Shown piece after piece: positions 43,508 to 53,720 of a stretch of 64,000 nucleotides of DNA (the first letter of the stretch is position 1; every line of letters starts with the position of its first letter). The DNA is from Brevibacillus daliensis (GTDB taxonomy: Bacteria; Bacillota; Bacilli; Brevibacillales; Brevibacillaceae). Where the stretch lies: the NCBI RefSeq assembly GCF_021245735.1, contig NZ_JAJISB010000034.1:1-64000 (forward strand). The letters are read 5' to 3'. The position numbers were made by a program, and so were the translations under genes. The notes under the pieces are model-generated. The model was not told the DNA's origin. It ran no database searches and worked only from the letters and a program-made list of their open reading frames with translations.

Positions 43508-43521
43508 TGTAAGCGCTCTCA
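43508..43521 (+). promoter_or_regulatory. cre-like site upstream of the activator
   Basis: TGTAAGCGCTCTCA matches the CcpA consensus TGWAARCGYTWWCA at 13 of 14 positions. It lies 24 bp before the activator start codon, a position suited to carbon catabolite repression of the whole system. Confidence 0.6.
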
Positions 43522-43544
43522 ATTTGTTTAAGGTGGGTGAACTA

Positions 43545-45473
43545 ATGAAATACGGTGTCATTTCTCCATCAGAATCCTTTACAAAGCTTGTTCATCAAGT
43601 CAATTCCTCTATTGATCCTGATTTAATTATTAAAGAAGGAGCATTGCAACGAGGATTGTTCTTAGCCAAACAAATGAAAGAAGAACATGATGTCCAGCTT
43701 TTCATAGCACGAGGAGCAACTGCTGAACTATTGCAACAAAAAATGGAAGTTCCTGTGGTGAAGGTTACTATTACGAGTTTTGATCTTTTGGTCTCCTTTT
43801 TAGAAGCAAGAGAACACTCCTCTACTATTGTTTTTATTGATCATGTAAAAAATACTGGACGATATAACTTGCCTTTCTTTGAACAAATCTTATCTATCAA
43901 CATTTCCCTCGAACTGTATCAAGATGAAGCAGATATCCTGGATCATCTGAAAAAAATTGCATTCCAAAACAAATCCGTAACGATTGTTGCAACCGCTCAA
44001 TGTGTTGCGAAATCCTCTTCTCAATTAGGTCTTACCTGCATTATTGTTGACTCCTCTGAGGATGCAATAAGCGAAGCATTAAAGCGTGCAGAAGAAGTAT
44101 ATTCCATGTTTGAACGGGAAAAACTCAGGCAAGCCCATTTGGAAACGATCATTTCCTATGCTTTTGATGGTGTAATCGCTACTGATCCAAGTGGAAAAAT
44201 AACGGTTTTTAACGATCTAGCTGCAAAAGCACTGCGTTCCGAACCGAAAGAAGTCATCGGAAAATATCTGGCAAAACTACAAAATCCTTTTATGAAAAAA
44301 CTATATGGTGATGGTACCGAGATGACACAGATGGTCGTGACTCTTGGCAACCAGAAATACGTATCGAACCGAATCCCCATTGATAAGGGCAATGAAAGCA
44401 TGGTCATTACGTTTCAGGAAATCAACAAGGTTACCGAAATGAACACGCATGTCCGAAGCGAATTATATCACCGGCGTTTTTACGCCAAATACACCTTTGA
44501 TGACATTATTCATAAAAGTGATTTGATCAAGATAACCATTCGAATGGCAAAGCATTACAGTATTACGGAAAGCAATATTTTACTTCATGGTGAGAGTGGT
44601 ACAGGCAAGGAGTTATTCGCCCAAAGCATTCACAATGAAAGTAGTCGCCGGAACGGACCTTTTATCGCTATAAACTGTGCAGCTCTGCCAGAAAACTTAC
44701 TGGAATCAGAGTTATTCGGGTATGATGAAGGGGCTTTTACCGGGGCAAAAAAAGGTGGTAAACCCGGCTTGTTCGAAATGGCCCATGAGGGAACACTATT
44801 TTTGGACGAGATAGGAGAACTGCCTGTTGCCTTACAATCGCGACTGCTACGGGTTCTACAAGAGAAGGAAGTCATGCGAGTTGGTGGTGAACGTATCATT
44901 CCAATTGATGTACGAATTATCGCAGCATCGAATCGGAACCTCCGTGAATCTATTGAGTCTAATCTTTTTCGGTCAGACCTGTACTATCGCTTAAATATCT
45001 TGCAGATAACCCTTCCACCCTTACGTGACCGAAAAGAGGATATCTTGCCGCTAGCTCACTTTTTCCTATCAAAATATAAAATGGATAACATTCGATTGCA
45101 TGATACAATCAGCAAAATGCTTCTAGCCTATGATTGGCCCGGTAATATCAGAGAATTAGAAAATACGATGGAACGTATCATTGCTATAGATCATGTCTCT
45201 ACCCCTGAGGAATTGAAGCTGGTTCTCTCTGATCAAATGGGGACTGGCACAGGGCATTCTCTCCTTGATACGACCTACACGAGGACAAATCATGAGCATG
45301 ACGAAAACAAGCTGAATCTTACAATCGGCACATTAGAAGACATGGAGCGCCAAATCATTGAGGAGCTACACTCCCGGTATAACGGCAATAAGAACATGAT
45401 ATGCGAGATTCTCGGAATCAGCCGTACCACGGTTTGGAAAAAGATGAAGCCTTTTCGAGATTTACAGCTCTAG
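43545..45473 (+). CDS. PrpR-type sigma-54-dependent transcriptional activator
   Basis: 642 residues. N-terminal PrpR_N sensor (about 1-170), PAS domain (about 195-300, [29 protein letters not shown]), then AAA+ sigma-54 interaction domain with Walker [15 protein letters not shown] loop ([11 protein letters not shown]) and Walker [12 protein letters not shown] Fis-type HTH is at the C-terminus ([18 protein letters not shown]). PrpR_N relatives sense acyl or 2-methylcitrate-like metabolites; the ligand here is unknown. The ATG at 43545 is preferred (AAGGTGG eight bases upstream) over an in-frame TTG. It is divergent from the operon it presumably activates. Confidence 0.92.
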   Translation: MKYGVISPSESFTKLVHQVNSSIDPDLIIKEGALQRGLFLAKQMKEEHDVQLFIARGATAELLQQKMEVPVVKVTITSFDLLVSFLEAREHSSTIVFIDHVKNTGRYNLPFFEQILSINISLELYQDEADILDHLKKIAFQNKSVTIVATAQCVAKSSSQLGLTCIIVDSSEDAISEALKRAEEVYSMFEREKLRQAHLETIISYAFDGVIATDPSGKITVFNDLAAKALRSEPKEVIGKYLAKLQNPFMKKLYGDGTEMTQMVVTLGNQKYVSNRIPIDKGNESMVITFQEINKVTEMNTHVRSELYHRRFYAKYTFDDIIHKSDLIKITIRMAKHYSITESNILLHGESGTGKELFAQSIHNESSRRNGPFIAINCAALPENLLESELFGYDEGAFTGAKKGGKPGLFEMAHEGTLFLDEIGELPVALQSRLLRVLQEKEVMRVGGERIIPIDVRIIAASNRNLRESIESNLFRSDLYYRLNILQITLPPLRDRKEDILPLAHFFLSKYKMDNIRLHDTISKMLLAYDWPGNIRELENTMERIIAIDHVSTPEELKLVLSDQMGTGTGHSLLDTTYTRTNHEHDENKLNLTIGTLEDMERQIIEELHSRYNGNKNMICEILGISRTTVWKKMKPFRDLQL

Positions 45474-45500
45474 AATCAATTTATCTTGTAGGAAAAAAGC

Positions 45501-45547
45501 GACAAAGAGCCTGCAACCAAATGAATCGGGATTACAGGCTCTTTGTC
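45501..45547. terminator. Bidirectional terminator after the activator gene
   Basis: GACAAAGAGCCTG (45501-45513) pairs with CAGGCTCTTTGTC (45535-45547). A- and T-rich tracts flank both sides. It lies between convergent genes. Confidence 0.8.
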
Positions 45548-45631
45548 ATTTGACTGGACTGACTAATGATTTGCTTTAAAGGAATAAACTCTCCTACTTT
45601 CAATAGCCCTTTAGTAGATCACAAGTGCTCT

Positions 45632-46843
45632 CTACTCATATCTCAATGCATCAATTGGCTTCATCTCCGCAGCCTTTTTAGCCGGATATACTCCAAATGC
45701 TACACCCACAATTAAAGATGACAAGAAAGCATACAGCATAGGAGTCATTGTAATCGCAATATCCACTCCACCAAGCTTGTTTACGAGCCAAGCTGCTCCC
45801 ACTCCCAGTAGAATCCCGATCAGCCCACCTAACAGACTCAGGGTAATTGACTCAATCAAAAATTGCTGCAAAATCGCTCCTCTGGCAGCTCCAATTGCTT
45901 TACGAATTCCGATCTCACGAGTACGCTCTGTTACCGAGACCAGCATGATGTTCATAATACCGATACCACCCACCACTAGAGAAATAGCTGCAATTCCTGA
46001 TAACAGTGTGGTCATGACACTGGTCACGTTTTGTGCCGTTTCTAAAATATCTGATTGAGAACTTATGGTAAAATCATTCTCTTGGCTAGGCATTAGCTTA
46101 TGTTGCGCTCGCAAGGTTTGTTGGATATCAAACTGAGCCTGAAGCATCTCATCTGGTGAAATGGCTGACACATAGATCGTGCGTAGGCTACTTTGTCCTA
46201 GACGCTCCATCGCCGTTGTAATCGGAACGATTAGCCTATCATCATTATTAGTCATGCCTGAGCTACCCTGACTTTTCAAAACACCAATTACTGTAAATGG
46301 AATCCGGTTAATTTCAATTGTTTTGCCAACCGGACTTTCATTGGAGCTGGCAAAGAGGTTAGTGACAACCTCTGGACCGATCACCACCACATTTGCCAGC
46401 TCATTGACCTCAAAGTTAGTAAAAAATCTTCCCTCTTGTATGCTAGCGTTACGTACTTCTGGAAAAGATTCTGTCGTGCCTTCCAAGTTGGATGTATAGT
46501 TGTCATTCTGATACACCAACTGCGCTCGCGTACTAACGGTAGGTGTAACACCTGCTATCGAGTCCTTTTGTTGCAGGGCTTTAGTATCCTCAAAAGTGAA
46601 TAAGGGCGAACCTGCACCCAAGCTATTGCCACCTTGCTTTGCTTGCCCTGAATTAACAATCAGCAGATTACTTCCCAGACCATTAATTTGATTAGCTACA
46701 CTGGCTTTAGCCCCTTCCCCTATTGCTACCATCGTAATCACAGCAGATACACCAATTATGATTCCTAACATGGTTAAAAAAGACCTCAATTTATTAGCTG
46801 TTACACTTCGTAGTGATACTCGCATGGCTTCCAAAAAATTCAT
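45632..46843 (-). CDS. MacB-type ABC transporter permease
   Basis: 403 residues. An N-terminal helix and a large extracellular MacB periplasmic core (about 50-260) are followed by three C-terminal helices of the FtsX domain ([43 protein letters not shown]; last helix before [18 protein letters not shown]). This is the mechanotransmission type of ABC exporter used for macrolides, antimicrobial peptides or lipoproteins. It overlaps the ATPase gene by 4 bp. Confidence 0.92.
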   Translation of the reverse strand: MNFLEAMRVSLRSVTANKLRSFLTMLGIIIGVSAVITMVAIGEGAKASVANQINGLGSNLLIVNSGQAKQGGNSLGAGSPLFTFEDTKALQQKDSIAGVTPTVSTRAQLVYQNDNYTSNLEGTTESFPEVRNASIQEGRFFTNFEVNELANVVVIGPEVVTNLFASSNESPVGKTIEINRIPFTVIGVLKSQGSSGMTNNDDRLIVPITTAMERLGQSSLRTIYVSAISPDEMLQAQFDIQQTLRAQHKLMPSQENDFTISSQSDILETAQNVTSVMTTLLSGIAAISLVVGGIGIMNIMLVSVTERTREIGIRKAIGAARGAILQQFLIESITLSLLGGLIGILLGVGAAWLVNKLGGVDIAITMTPMLYAFLSSLIVGVAFGVYPAKKAAEMKPIDALRYE

Positions 46844-47589
46844 ACTACCACTTCCTCGAATTTCGCTATTCTTCGCTCTTGGATTACATCATTTGCGATT
46901 ACCTGACCGTCACGGAAATGGATGACTCGCTTAGCATATTCAGCGATATCTGGTTCATGCGTCACCAAAATAACGGTTTTTCCTTCATCATTTAATCGCT
47001 GAAATATCCCCATAATCTCTTGACTGGTCTTAGTATCAAGAGCCCCTGTAGGTTCATCTGCCAAAATAATCACGGGATGATTAACCAAAGCACGGGCAAT
47101 GGAAACACGTTGCTGTTGCCCCCCTGATAACTCATTCGGTTTGTTGTATAACCGATTGCCAAGCCCCACACTATTTAGGGAATCAATAGCTCTCTTTCGT
47201 CTTTCCTTGGCATTTACACCTGCATATAAAAGTGGTAGTTCCACATTTTCTACTGCTGGTGTACGCGGAAGTAGGTTAAAACTTTGGAAAACAAAACCAA
47301 TTTTTTGATTCCTAATTTTGGCCAAATCTTCATCTTCCGCCTCTGAAACAGGATAGTCATCTAGATAAAAGGCTCCGCTTGAGGGTTGATCCAAACAACC
47401 AATAACGTTCATCATGGTAGATTTACCTGAACCAGATGGACCCATTATGGCTACAAAATCCCCTTCTTCAATCATAAGATTTACTCCACGTAGGGCATGT
47501 ATCTCTTGATCTCCAATGACATATGTCTTTTTAACATCAGTAATGCGAATAACTGCTCTAACGTTATCTACTTCTTGAACTATTTCCAC
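46840..47589 (-). CDS. MacB-type ABC transporter ATP-binding protein
   Basis: 249 residues. Walker [10 protein letters not shown], signature [15 protein letters not shown] and Walker [14 protein letters not shown] are intact, with the H-loop in LVTHEPDIA. This is the LolD/MacB-like subfamily. The start is GTG at 47589 with GGAGG upstream; the start lies inside the end of the membrane-fusion gene (26 bp overlap), so the three genes are translationally coupled. Confidence 0.93.
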   Translation of the reverse strand: MEIVQEVDNVRAVIRITDVKKTYVIGDQEIHALRGVNLMIEEGDFVAIMGPSGSGKSTMMNVIGCLDQPSSGAFYLDDYPVSEAEDEDLAKIRNQKIGFVFQSFNLLPRTPAVENVELPLLYAGVNAKERRKRAIDSLNSVGLGNRLYNKPNELSGGQQQRVSIARALVNHPVIILADEPTGALDTKTSQEIMGIFQRLNDEGKTVILVTHEPDIAEYAKRVIHFRDGQVIANDVIQERRIAKFEEVVV

Positions 47590-49138
47590 TTGGCATTCCT
47601 CCTCCCATTACGGGCATACCACCAATACCTGTGCCTTGACCCATTTGACGATTATTGGAGGAGTCAGGTGCCTGCATGGATAATAGGATCTGATCCCCTT
47701 CTTCGAGTCCAGAAGTAATTTCGACTCCTTTTGAGCTAACCAGTCCAGTCGTTACTTCCCTAAATTGATAACCTGAAGCATTTTGTCCTCTGTCACTCGA
47801 TTTGCTTTTTGAATCTGTTGTTGCCTTCACGTCTTTATCCGTAGTAGCACCATCTTCTACTTTCACTAAAACGCCTGTTTTCCCACCTTGTTCTCGCAAA
47901 GCAGCCGTTGGGACATAGAGCACATTCTTTTGTGTCCCTACATGAATTGTTGTTTGGAGCGTCATGCCTGGTTTTAACAAACCTTCTTTATTTCCGACAG
48001 TAAGGAGTACTTTGTAGGTCGTCACACCTGATTCTGTATTCCCTTCTGGGTATATCGTTTCCACTTTCCCCTGGAATTTTCTACCGTTGTAGGTCCCGAT
48101 GGTAAAAGTGGCTTCCATGCCTTGCTTGATTTTACTAATATCACGCTGACTGATCTGAACCATCACTCCCAATTGTTCGGCATTCGAGTTATCCATAACC
48201 AAAAAGGGGGACGTTGCCGTTTTACCTACATTCCCATTCACCTGCAAAACTACACCATCCATTGGCGCTTTTATCGTTAACTTTTCTAAATGAAGCTGTT
48301 GTTGTTTTAGTTGTACTTCAGCTTGAGTAACTGATGCTTTCGCTGCTTGTACAGAAGACTCTTGTGCCGGAGCTTTCGCTTGATTCAACTGTGCTACCGC
48401 AGAATCGTAAGCAGCTTGCGCCTGAACTACACTATTGTGGCTCTGATCCTTTGTCTGACTGTATTGCATACTAGCAGTTTGATATTCTGCCCCCGCCTGA
48501 TTGAGACTATTTTGAGCCTGATCTAATTCACTTTTCGAGATAGCTCCCGCTTCATATAGTCTCTTTTGCGTTTCCAGATTTTTTTTGGCCTCTTGCAAAT
48601 TACTACTTGCCTTCTCTTGTTGGAGTAACGCCTTTTGATTGTCATAGCTTTTCATAGCAGATTCCAATGATGCTTTTGCTTTCGTCACATTAGATTGTAA
48701 TACGAGAATTTCATTCTCATCTTTTGTTTGCATTTTTTCCGCTAGGCTTGCCTTGGCTGATAACAGGTTGGCTTCTGCAATCTTTACTTGCATCAAAGTA
48801 GCGGTCTGATCCATAGTAGCGAGTACCTGTCCTGCTTTTACAGAATCGCCTACTTTTACGTGTATTGCCGAAATGACATCATCACCACTCGGAAAGTTTA
48901 AAGTCATTTGTTGAGCGGCCTGCACCGTACCAGAAGCAGCAACAACCTCAGAAATATCCCCTCTCTGGACGGGAATTGTCTGCATAATCGAAGTTTCACG
49001 AGAAGGCGAGACGAACTCACTATAGGCATAAATACCCGTCCCACACAGCAAGGCTCCCGCTAATGTAACCATGATGATACTTTTCTTTCTCTTGCCCTTT
49101 CCCCTAAGCAATGGTTTATTTGTTTTACTTTCAATCAT
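47564..49138 (-). CDS. MacA/HlyD-type efflux adaptor protein
   Basis: 524 residues: an N-terminal membrane helix (about 22-42, [20 protein letters not shown]), a biotinyl-lipoyl half-motif (about 60-110), a long Gln/Ala-rich coiled-coil hairpin (about 115-300, for example [22 protein letters not shown]), then beta-barrel and membrane-proximal domains to about 500. The start at 49138 is set by GGGGG eight bases upstream. It partners the two ABC proteins. A GACAT direct repeat just upstream suggests control by the nearby two-component system. Confidence 0.9.
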   Translation of the reverse strand: MIESKTNKPLLRGKGKRKKSIIMVTLAGALLCGTGIYAYSEFVSPSRETSIMQTIPVQRGDISEVVAASGTVQAAQQMTLNFPSGDDVISAIHVKVGDSVKAGQVLATMDQTATLMQVKIAEANLLSAKASLAEKMQTKDENEILVLQSNVTKAKASLESAMKSYDNQKALLQQEKASSNLQEAKKNLETQKRLYEAGAISKSELDQAQNSLNQAGAEYQTASMQYSQTKDQSHNSVVQAQAAYDSAVAQLNQAKAPAQESSVQAAKASVTQAEVQLKQQQLHLEKLTIKAPMDGVVLQVNGNVGKTATSPFLVMDNSNAEQLGVMVQISQRDISKIKQGMEATFTIGTYNGRKFQGKVETIYPEGNTESGVTTYKVLLTVGNKEGLLKPGMTLQTTIHVGTQKNVLYVPTAALREQGGKTGVLVKVEDGATTDKDVKATTDSKSKSSDRGQNASGYQFREVTTGLVSSKGVEITSGLEEGDQILLSMQAPDSSNNRQMGQGTGIGGMPVMGGGMPSGNSSRSR

Positions 49139-49206
49139 TAAGATATCCCCCAAAAGACTCATATTTTCTATAGACAACCTTCGTAAACTAACTATAAGGC
49201 CGCTGT

Positions 49207-49222
49207 ATGTCAACTAGATGTC
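49207..49222 (-). promoter_or_regulatory. GACAT-N6-GACAT direct repeat upstream of the macA-like gene
   Basis: On the minus strand GACAT occurs at 49222-49218 and 49211-49207, 11 bp apart, with the second copy inside TTGACA, the probable -35. The same arrangement occurs at 52934 and 54046. Eleven-bp direct repeats are the usual target form of OmpR-family regulators. Confidence 0.55.
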
Positions 49223-49275
49223 TGTTCAATGGGAAACTGGAGGGAAAGAAAGGAAATCCCTGCTACTGTTCGTAT

Positions 49276-49326
49276 AAAAAAGAAATGTCCACAAATACCT
49301 TTTCACTTGGTATTTGTGGACATTTC
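49276..49326 (-). terminator. Terminator after the histidine kinase gene
   Basis: AAATGTCCACAAATACC (49283-49299) pairs with GGTATTTGTGGACATTT (49309-49325), a 17-bp perfect stem; on the minus strand CTTTTTT follows. Confidence 0.9.
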
Positions 49327-49366
49327 ATATAGATCGTGCGTCTGTGGATAATGGTTTTATATCCAC

Positions 49367-50782
49367 TCACTTTTTTAGTGACAGTGTAAAAATGGTTTTC
49401 TCTCTACTACTCTCGGTCAATTGAAGATCGCCACCAAGTGCCTTTGCCATCATTTTGCTAAAAGGTAACCCTAGTCCGAGGCCCCTTACCTTATGCTTCT
49501 TCTCTTCCCCGCGATAAAACCGTTCAAATATATTTGCCTTCTCTGTTTCTGGAATACCAATGCCATTATCTTGTACATTAATTCCAAGAACTCCCTCTTG
49601 ATGTAATAGCGATACTTGAATGATTCCATTTGGTCCTGTCGCTTGTTTAGCATTATTTAATAGGTTGTATAAAATTTGCTGAATACGTAGCGGGTCTGTA
49701 TCAATCCATACGTCTTGTTCTGGAATATACGTCTGTAAGGAAAGCGTATTCTCCTCTTGTCCAATCAACCACTGATGCGTAATCTCTTGGACGAGATGAT
49801 TCAAGTTCTGTGGTTGTTTGGAAACATTAATATCTCCCACCGCAAAAGAATTGAAATCCAATAAATCTTCGACCATTTTTTGCAAACGAAAAGTCTCTTT
49901 TGAACAAACCTCCAGAAACTCTTTGGCTTCCTCCCCTGTTACTACCTCATCCTTGACCGCTTGGAGCAGTCCACTGATGGAAGTTACTGGCGTTTTAAGC
50001 TCATGGGTAACTCCCGCGAGCAGCTCTGTTCGCATCATTTCTAACTGACGAAGCCGATCCGCCATATCTTTGAACGAGTGAATAAGTTCGTAGATTTCCT
50101 TTTCTTTGATATCCTTTTTCAGCTCGATATCATAGTGTCCCGTTACAATCTGTTTTGCCGCATCTGCAACATCCTTCACGGGTTCCGATAATTTTTTCGT
50201 CAAATAATAAATGACAATCCAACCTAGCACTCCAAGACCTGTTAGCATAATACTTAATTGTTGCATTGCCTCTACACTATGATCCATCTGTTTTTTCGGG
50301 GAAGAGATAAGGATCCAGCCCAGCGTTTGGCCATTTCTCTCTAACTTCTGGGTGAGAAAGAGGTTATTTTCTCCTGAACGCATCTGTATTTCTTGCACAG
50401 ATTGATTTTTCTCCCAATCAAGGGAGAGGTCCGAGGGAAACTCATCAAGAAAACGACCTGCTTGGGATGTGCTAAGGAGGGTACGCTTCTGTTTATTTAA
50501 AATTAGCACCATGGGCCTAAATTCTTTCATGAAGCGTTGACGATTATCTAATATACGTGGCAAGGAAGAGGGTATCACAAGTGTCCCTTCCGTTGTCATA
50601 ATTTGCTCAGAAATGTCCATAGCCATGTATTTCATGACGTCGAGTCGTTTTTGTGTTTCATTGTAGCCTATCCACATGCTAGAGAAAAGACCAATGACGA
50701 CAAGACCAACACAGATCGTGAGTACATAACGAGTTGTCCAATAGGTTAATAGTGACTTCCGCTTTTTATTTTTCATTGACAC
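49367..50782 (-). CDS. Sensor histidine kinase
   Basis: 471 residues: membrane helices at about 14-38 and 175-195 enclose a roughly 135-residue extracellular sensor. A HAMP domain (about 195-250), the dimerisation/phosphoacceptor helix TELLAGVTHELKTPVTSISGL (His near 260) and the HATPase domain (about 365-471, with NLLNNAKQATG, DNGIGIPE, GLGLGLPFSK) follow. It overlaps the response-regulator gene by 17 bp. GTG at 50782 is taken as start, though an ATG two codons on is possible. It probably senses envelope stress, given the linked MacAB exporter. Confidence 0.92.
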   Translation of the reverse strand: MSMKNKKRKSLLTYWTTRYVLTICVGLVVIGLFSSMWIGYNETQKRLDVMKYMAMDISEQIMTTEGTLVIPSSLPRILDNRQRFMKEFRPMVLILNKQKRTLLSTSQAGRFLDEFPSDLSLDWEKNQSVQEIQMRSGENNLFLTQKLERNGQTLGWILISSPKKQMDHSVEAMQQLSIMLTGLGVLGWIVIYYLTKKLSEPVKDVADAAKQIVTGHYDIELKKDIKEKEIYELIHSFKDMADRLRQLEMMRTELLAGVTHELKTPVTSISGLLQAVKDEVVTGEEAKEFLEVCSKETFRLQKMVEDLLDFNSFAVGDINVSKQPQNLNHLVQEITHQWLIGQEENTLSLQTYIPEQDVWIDTDPLRIQQILYNLLNNAKQATGPNGIIQVSLLHQEGVLGINVQDNGIGIPETEKANIFERFYRGEEKKHKVRGLGLGLPFSKMMAKALGGDLQLTESSREKTIFTLSLKK

Positions 50783-51452
50783 AGAACTGATACCCCAATC
50801 CCCGTAATGTACGAATTTCTCCTTCGTCGGTTGGCCAGTTTTGCAAGGTTCTCCTGATTCGTTTCACCGCTAGATCAACAGCACGATCACTGCCCTCGTA
50901 ATCCATACCCCAAACGTGTTCGATTAACTGCTCTCTTGTAAAGGTCTGATTGGGATACTGTGCGAGAAATAAAAAAAGGGAAAGATCACGTGGTGTGAAA
51001 GTAAGTTCAATGCCGTGCAACATAACAGAATGAGCCTGGTAATCTACTTTTAAACTACCAAAAATCCGTGCCTGATAATCACCCATGACCAGCAAAGAGC
51101 GTCGCATGACAGCATTGACACGTGCCACGACTTCCTCACCAATGAAGGGCTTGGTAATGTAATCATCAGCACCTTGATTTAACCCATTTACCTTCTGCTC
51201 CAGTTGTCCTAACGCTGTTAACATGATGACGGGACAACTACTTTTGGTACGTATATACTCCAGTACCTTCCAACCGCTCTGCCCTGGTAGCATGACGTCC
51301 AATAAGACCAGAGAAGGTGTCACACGATCGAAAGTAGTAATGGCTTCTTCACCGTTAAAGGCAAGCTCCACCTGATATCCCGCCTTTTCCAGATAGACTT
51401 GTAGAACCCGAGAAATCGGCCCTTCATCTTCTACTATTATTATTGTTTGCAT
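50766..51452 (-). CDS. OmpR-family response regulator
   Basis: 228 residues. The receiver domain has phosphoacceptor Asp52 in LVLLDVMLP, acidic residues near 8-9 and Lys in YITKPF. The OmpR winged helix fills about 130-225 (FTPRDLSLFLFLAQYPNQTFTREQLIEHVWGMDYEGSDRAVDLAVKRIRRTL). The start at 51452 has GGAAGGAAG upstream. Candidate targets are the three GACAT-N6-GACAT sites nearby. Confidence 0.94.
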   Translation of the reverse strand: MQTIIIVEDEGPISRVLQVYLEKAGYQVELAFNGEEAITTFDRVTPSLVLLDVMLPGQSGWKVLEYIRTKSSCPVIMLTALGQLEQKVNGLNQGADDYITKPFIGEEVVARVNAVMRRSLLVMGDYQARIFGSLKVDYQAHSVMLHGIELTFTPRDLSLFLFLAQYPNQTFTREQLIEHVWGMDYEGSDRAVDLAVKRIRRTLQNWPTDEGEIRTLRGLGYQFCVNEK

Positions 51453-51571
51453 AATCTGCTTCCTTCCAACTGAATAACGTGAGGGCTCTACCAAAAGCAT
51501 ACGAAAAACATGCCGAAAGGAAAAGAGGGTATGTTTTGGTAGTTAACGTCAAGTCAAGTAAACTAAACGCA

Positions 51572-51606
51572 GGCATGGCCCTCCCGTTATCAGGGAAAGC
51601 CATACC
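51572..51606 (-). other. Hairpin downstream of the repeat-protein gene
   Basis: GGCATGGC (51572-51579) pairs with GCCATACC (51599-51606) and inner CCC/GGG. There is no T-run on the minus strand, so termination would be weak; a processing or stability element is as likely. Confidence 0.4.
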
Positions 51607-51661
51607 TTATGACATCTCACATTTATATAGAGAGTGGGTGGGTACTACTTACACGTTTCAA

Positions 51662-52864
51662 TTACTCAGCCTTTGCTTCAGGCTGTTTCTTGTTCTGCAT
51701 TTTCTCTAACCACTCTTGTAGCAGCTTGTTCACTGTATCAGCATCATCCGCATCAGCTGCAACTTTAATCTGTTCCATGATATTCTCTTTGCCGTCACGA
51801 ACAGTGTGCTTGAAGCCCAGTTTTTCCATTTCTTCTTTTTCTTGTTCCTTCGTCAATGTTCCAGCTTTTACTTGTTCACGAATTTCATCTAGTTTTTTCT
51901 TCGTTGCTTCATCCACTTCTACTTTCCCATATACCATATTGCCTTTATCAAAGCCTTTCACACCAAGCTTCTCATTGGCTTGTTCCACAGTTAACGTACC
52001 ATTCTTCACTTGTTCACGAATTTCATCTAACTCTTTCTTCGTTGCTTCATCCACTTCTACTTTCCCATATACCATATTGCCTTTATCAAAGCCTTTCACA
52101 CCAAGCTTCTCATTGGCTTGTTCCACAGTTAACGTACCATTCTTCACTTGTCCACGAATTTCATCTAACTCTTTCTTCGGTGCTTCATCCACTTCTACTG
52201 TCCCTTGTTCCACCTTGCCTAGGTCAAAGCCTTTTACACCAAGCTTCTCATTGGCTTGTTCCACAGTTAACGTACCATTCTTCACTTGTCCACGAATTTC
52301 ATCTAACTCTTTCTTCGTTGCTTCATCCACTTCTACTTTCCCTTGTTCCACCTTGCCTAGGTCAAAGCCTTTTACACCAAGCTTCTCATTGGCTTGTTCC
52401 ACAGTTAACGTACCATTCTTCACTTGTTCACGAATTTCATCTAACTCTTTCTTCGTTGCTTCATCCACTTCTACTTTCCCTTGTTCCACCTTGCCTAGGT
52501 CAAAGCCTTTTACACCAAGCTTCTCATTGGCTTGTTCCACAGTTAACGTACCATTCTTCACTTGTTCACGAATTTCATCTAGCTTTTTCTTCGTTGCTTC
52601 ATCCACTTCTACTTTTCCTTGTTCGTAGTCAAATAGCTTCTGGAAATCGTCAGCTAGATCGGGATTGTATTTATTGATAATCTTCATTAATTCCTCTTGA
52701 TTGGCTTGTCTATCCTCAAGTGAAAAGTATACGTGTTCTTGATGAAAGCTTTTCTCTACCTTTGTTTCATCTACATTTGTATTCGTTGCCGCAAAAGCCC
52801 CAGTTGGTGCAAAGACTGCTAGTGCTAACGCTCCAATCATCCATTTCGATGCTTTCTTATTCAT
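51662..52864 (-). CDS. Exported protein with five tandem 46-residue repeats
   Basis: 400 residues from the ATG at 52864, which has AAGGAG ten bases upstream. Signal peptide (about 1-26, ending GAFA-AT), then a helical region, then five near-identical 46-residue repeats plus a sixth diverged one. Each repeat begins VEVDEATKKELDEIREQV, then KNGTLTVEQANEKLGVKGF; the linkers alternate between DLGKVEQG and DKGNMVYG types. The repeats are predicted as charged helical pairs with a short turn at KNGTLT. The C-terminus (about 350-400) is acidic-basic helical. No wall-anchor motif is visible, and no known family is assigned with confidence. A candidate regulator site lies upstream. Confidence 0.75.
   Translation of the reverse strand: MNKKASKWMIGALALAVFAPTGAFAATNTNVDETKVEKSFHQEHVYFSLEDRQANQEELMKIINKYNPDLADDFQKLFDYEQGKVEVDEATKKKLDEIREQVKNGTLTVEQANEKLGVKGFDLGKVEQGKVEVDEATKKELDEIREQVKNGTLTVEQANEKLGVKGFDLGKVEQGKVEVDEATKKELDEIRGQVKNGTLTVEQANEKLGVKGFDLGKVEQGTVEVDEAPKKELDEIRGQVKNGTLTVEQANEKLGVKGFDKGNMVYGKVEVDEATKKELDEIREQVKNGTLTVEQANEKLGVKGFDKGNMVYGKVEVDEATKKKLDEIREQVKAGTLTKEQEKEEMEKLGFKHTVRDGKENIMEQIKVAADADDADTVNKLLQEWLEKMQNKKQPEAKAE
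51923..52612 (-). repeat. Five tandem 138-bp repeats inside the exported-protein gene
   Basis: The DNA encoding the 46-residue units repeats five times at 138-bp spacing with few changes, in two sub-types that differ in the linker codons. Third-position identity is high too, so the array probably expands and contracts by slippage or recombination, and is also a place where assembly could miscount. Confidence 0.85.
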
Positions 52865-53595
52865 TCGAATCAAACTCCTTCATAGTAGGTTTTGCAAGAG
52901 TACTTCTTACAAGTACAAATTTACTAGGGTCGTATGTCAGCTGAATGTCCACCTTAAGGAAAAGTTGTGGGAAAGCTGAGGATGTTTATTACATAATAGC
53001 CCTCTCTAATAGTTGACAATTCAATGAGCTCTTTCGTATGTTTTGTTTTGTAGAAATACAAGGACAACTTCGATAATAGAAAGGACATTTTTCTATTGAA
53101 AAGGTATCGTTTTGATACTCACTTTTGTAAAATATTCACTTACTATTGAACATAAAAAAGAGACAGCTATCTTCTCTCTGTGTAAAAATAGAAGTATCAC
53201 CAACCACTTCTATACAAAGAAGAATCCAGCATGTCTCATACGTTTAATAAGGTAGCACACCAAGAAAATTGAGCAATATCTTACGAGATTAGAAATTACC
53301 TCTTAACTTCTAAAAAACAGCCATGAACCACTTGTTTCACTATTTCGCCAGCATTCTCAGTAAAGGTTTTACAGGTATACGTACTGATATTCATCGTGAA
53401 AGCAGACACAATCCGATCGAAGTTACTTCCTGACCTACAGTAACTGGGATGAGCAAACGCTTTTTTCGTATATCTAAAAAACCGCACTTGGTAGCAAAAT
53501 CAGTAAAAGAAAATCTCTCACAGACACCTATATTCGTTACCCTTGTTTGTATGCTTCTCCGTGAGGTACCGAAAAATCCTTCCTATGTATTCATT
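52865..53595. other. Intergenic region between the repeat gene and its paralogue
   Basis: About 730 bp. The part next to 52865 is the promoter region of the repeat gene, with the direct repeat at 52934. A weak hairpin followed on the minus strand by TTTTTT lies around 53150-53180. A 63-residue reading at 53296-53487 has no ribosome binding site or recognisable domain. Otherwise nothing supported. Confidence 0.5.
52934..52949 (-). promoter_or_regulatory. GACAT-N6-GACAT direct repeat upstream of the repeat-protein gene
   Basis: On the minus strand GACAT at 52949-52945 and 52938-52934, 11 bp apart. The second lies in CTGACA, 17 bp before TGTACT, a plausible promoter. The same site precedes the paralogue (54046) and the macA-like gene (49207). 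Confidence 0.55.
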
Positions 53596-53720
53596 AATCG
53601 TTGGCTAGATCGGGATTGTATTTGTTGATAATCTGCATTAATTCCTACTGATTGGCTTGTCTATCTTCAGGTGAATAGTTTCCTTGTTTTTGATGAAAGG
53701 TTGCTCTACTTTTGTTACTT
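53596..53720 (-). pseudogene. Displaced, stop-containing fragment of the repeat-protein gene
   Basis: The minus strand encodes a copy of the region ahead of the repeats in the neighbour gene (matching FHQEHVYFSLEDRQANQ and ELMKIINKYNPDLAD). There is an in-frame TAG inside, and the fragment sits after the paralogue's stop codon and in another frame. It can not be translated from a proper start. Confidence 0.7.

Larger units (their letters stand above)
43229..43544. promoter_or_regulatory. Divergent control region, AtoE-type gene / sigma-54 activator
   Basis: 316 bp without a gene. Left to right it holds the minus-strand sigma-54 promoter (43324-43338), two inverted repeats (43400-43414 and 43415-43428) placed about 70-100 bp upstream of it, and a cre-like site (43508-43521) near the activator gene. 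Confidence 0.7.

Noticed and set aside
51572-51606. Strong intrinsic terminator
   Set aside because: The stem lacks a T-run on the minus strand; listed only as a hairpin.
51923-52612. CRISPR array
   Set aside because: The 138-bp repeats are coding and contiguous without unique spacers, and no cas gene is present anywhere in the window.
51609-52677. Two long plus-strand frames opposite the repeat-protein gene
   Set aside because: They are antisense to the five repeats; being Ser/Phe- or His/Leu-rich and repetitive is a consequence of the repeat DNA. The sense frame has signal peptide, ribosome binding site and promoter.
53296-53487. 63-residue frame on the minus strand
   Set aside because: No ribosome binding site, GTG start, no recognisable domain; first suspected as a transposase remnant, but no motif supports it.
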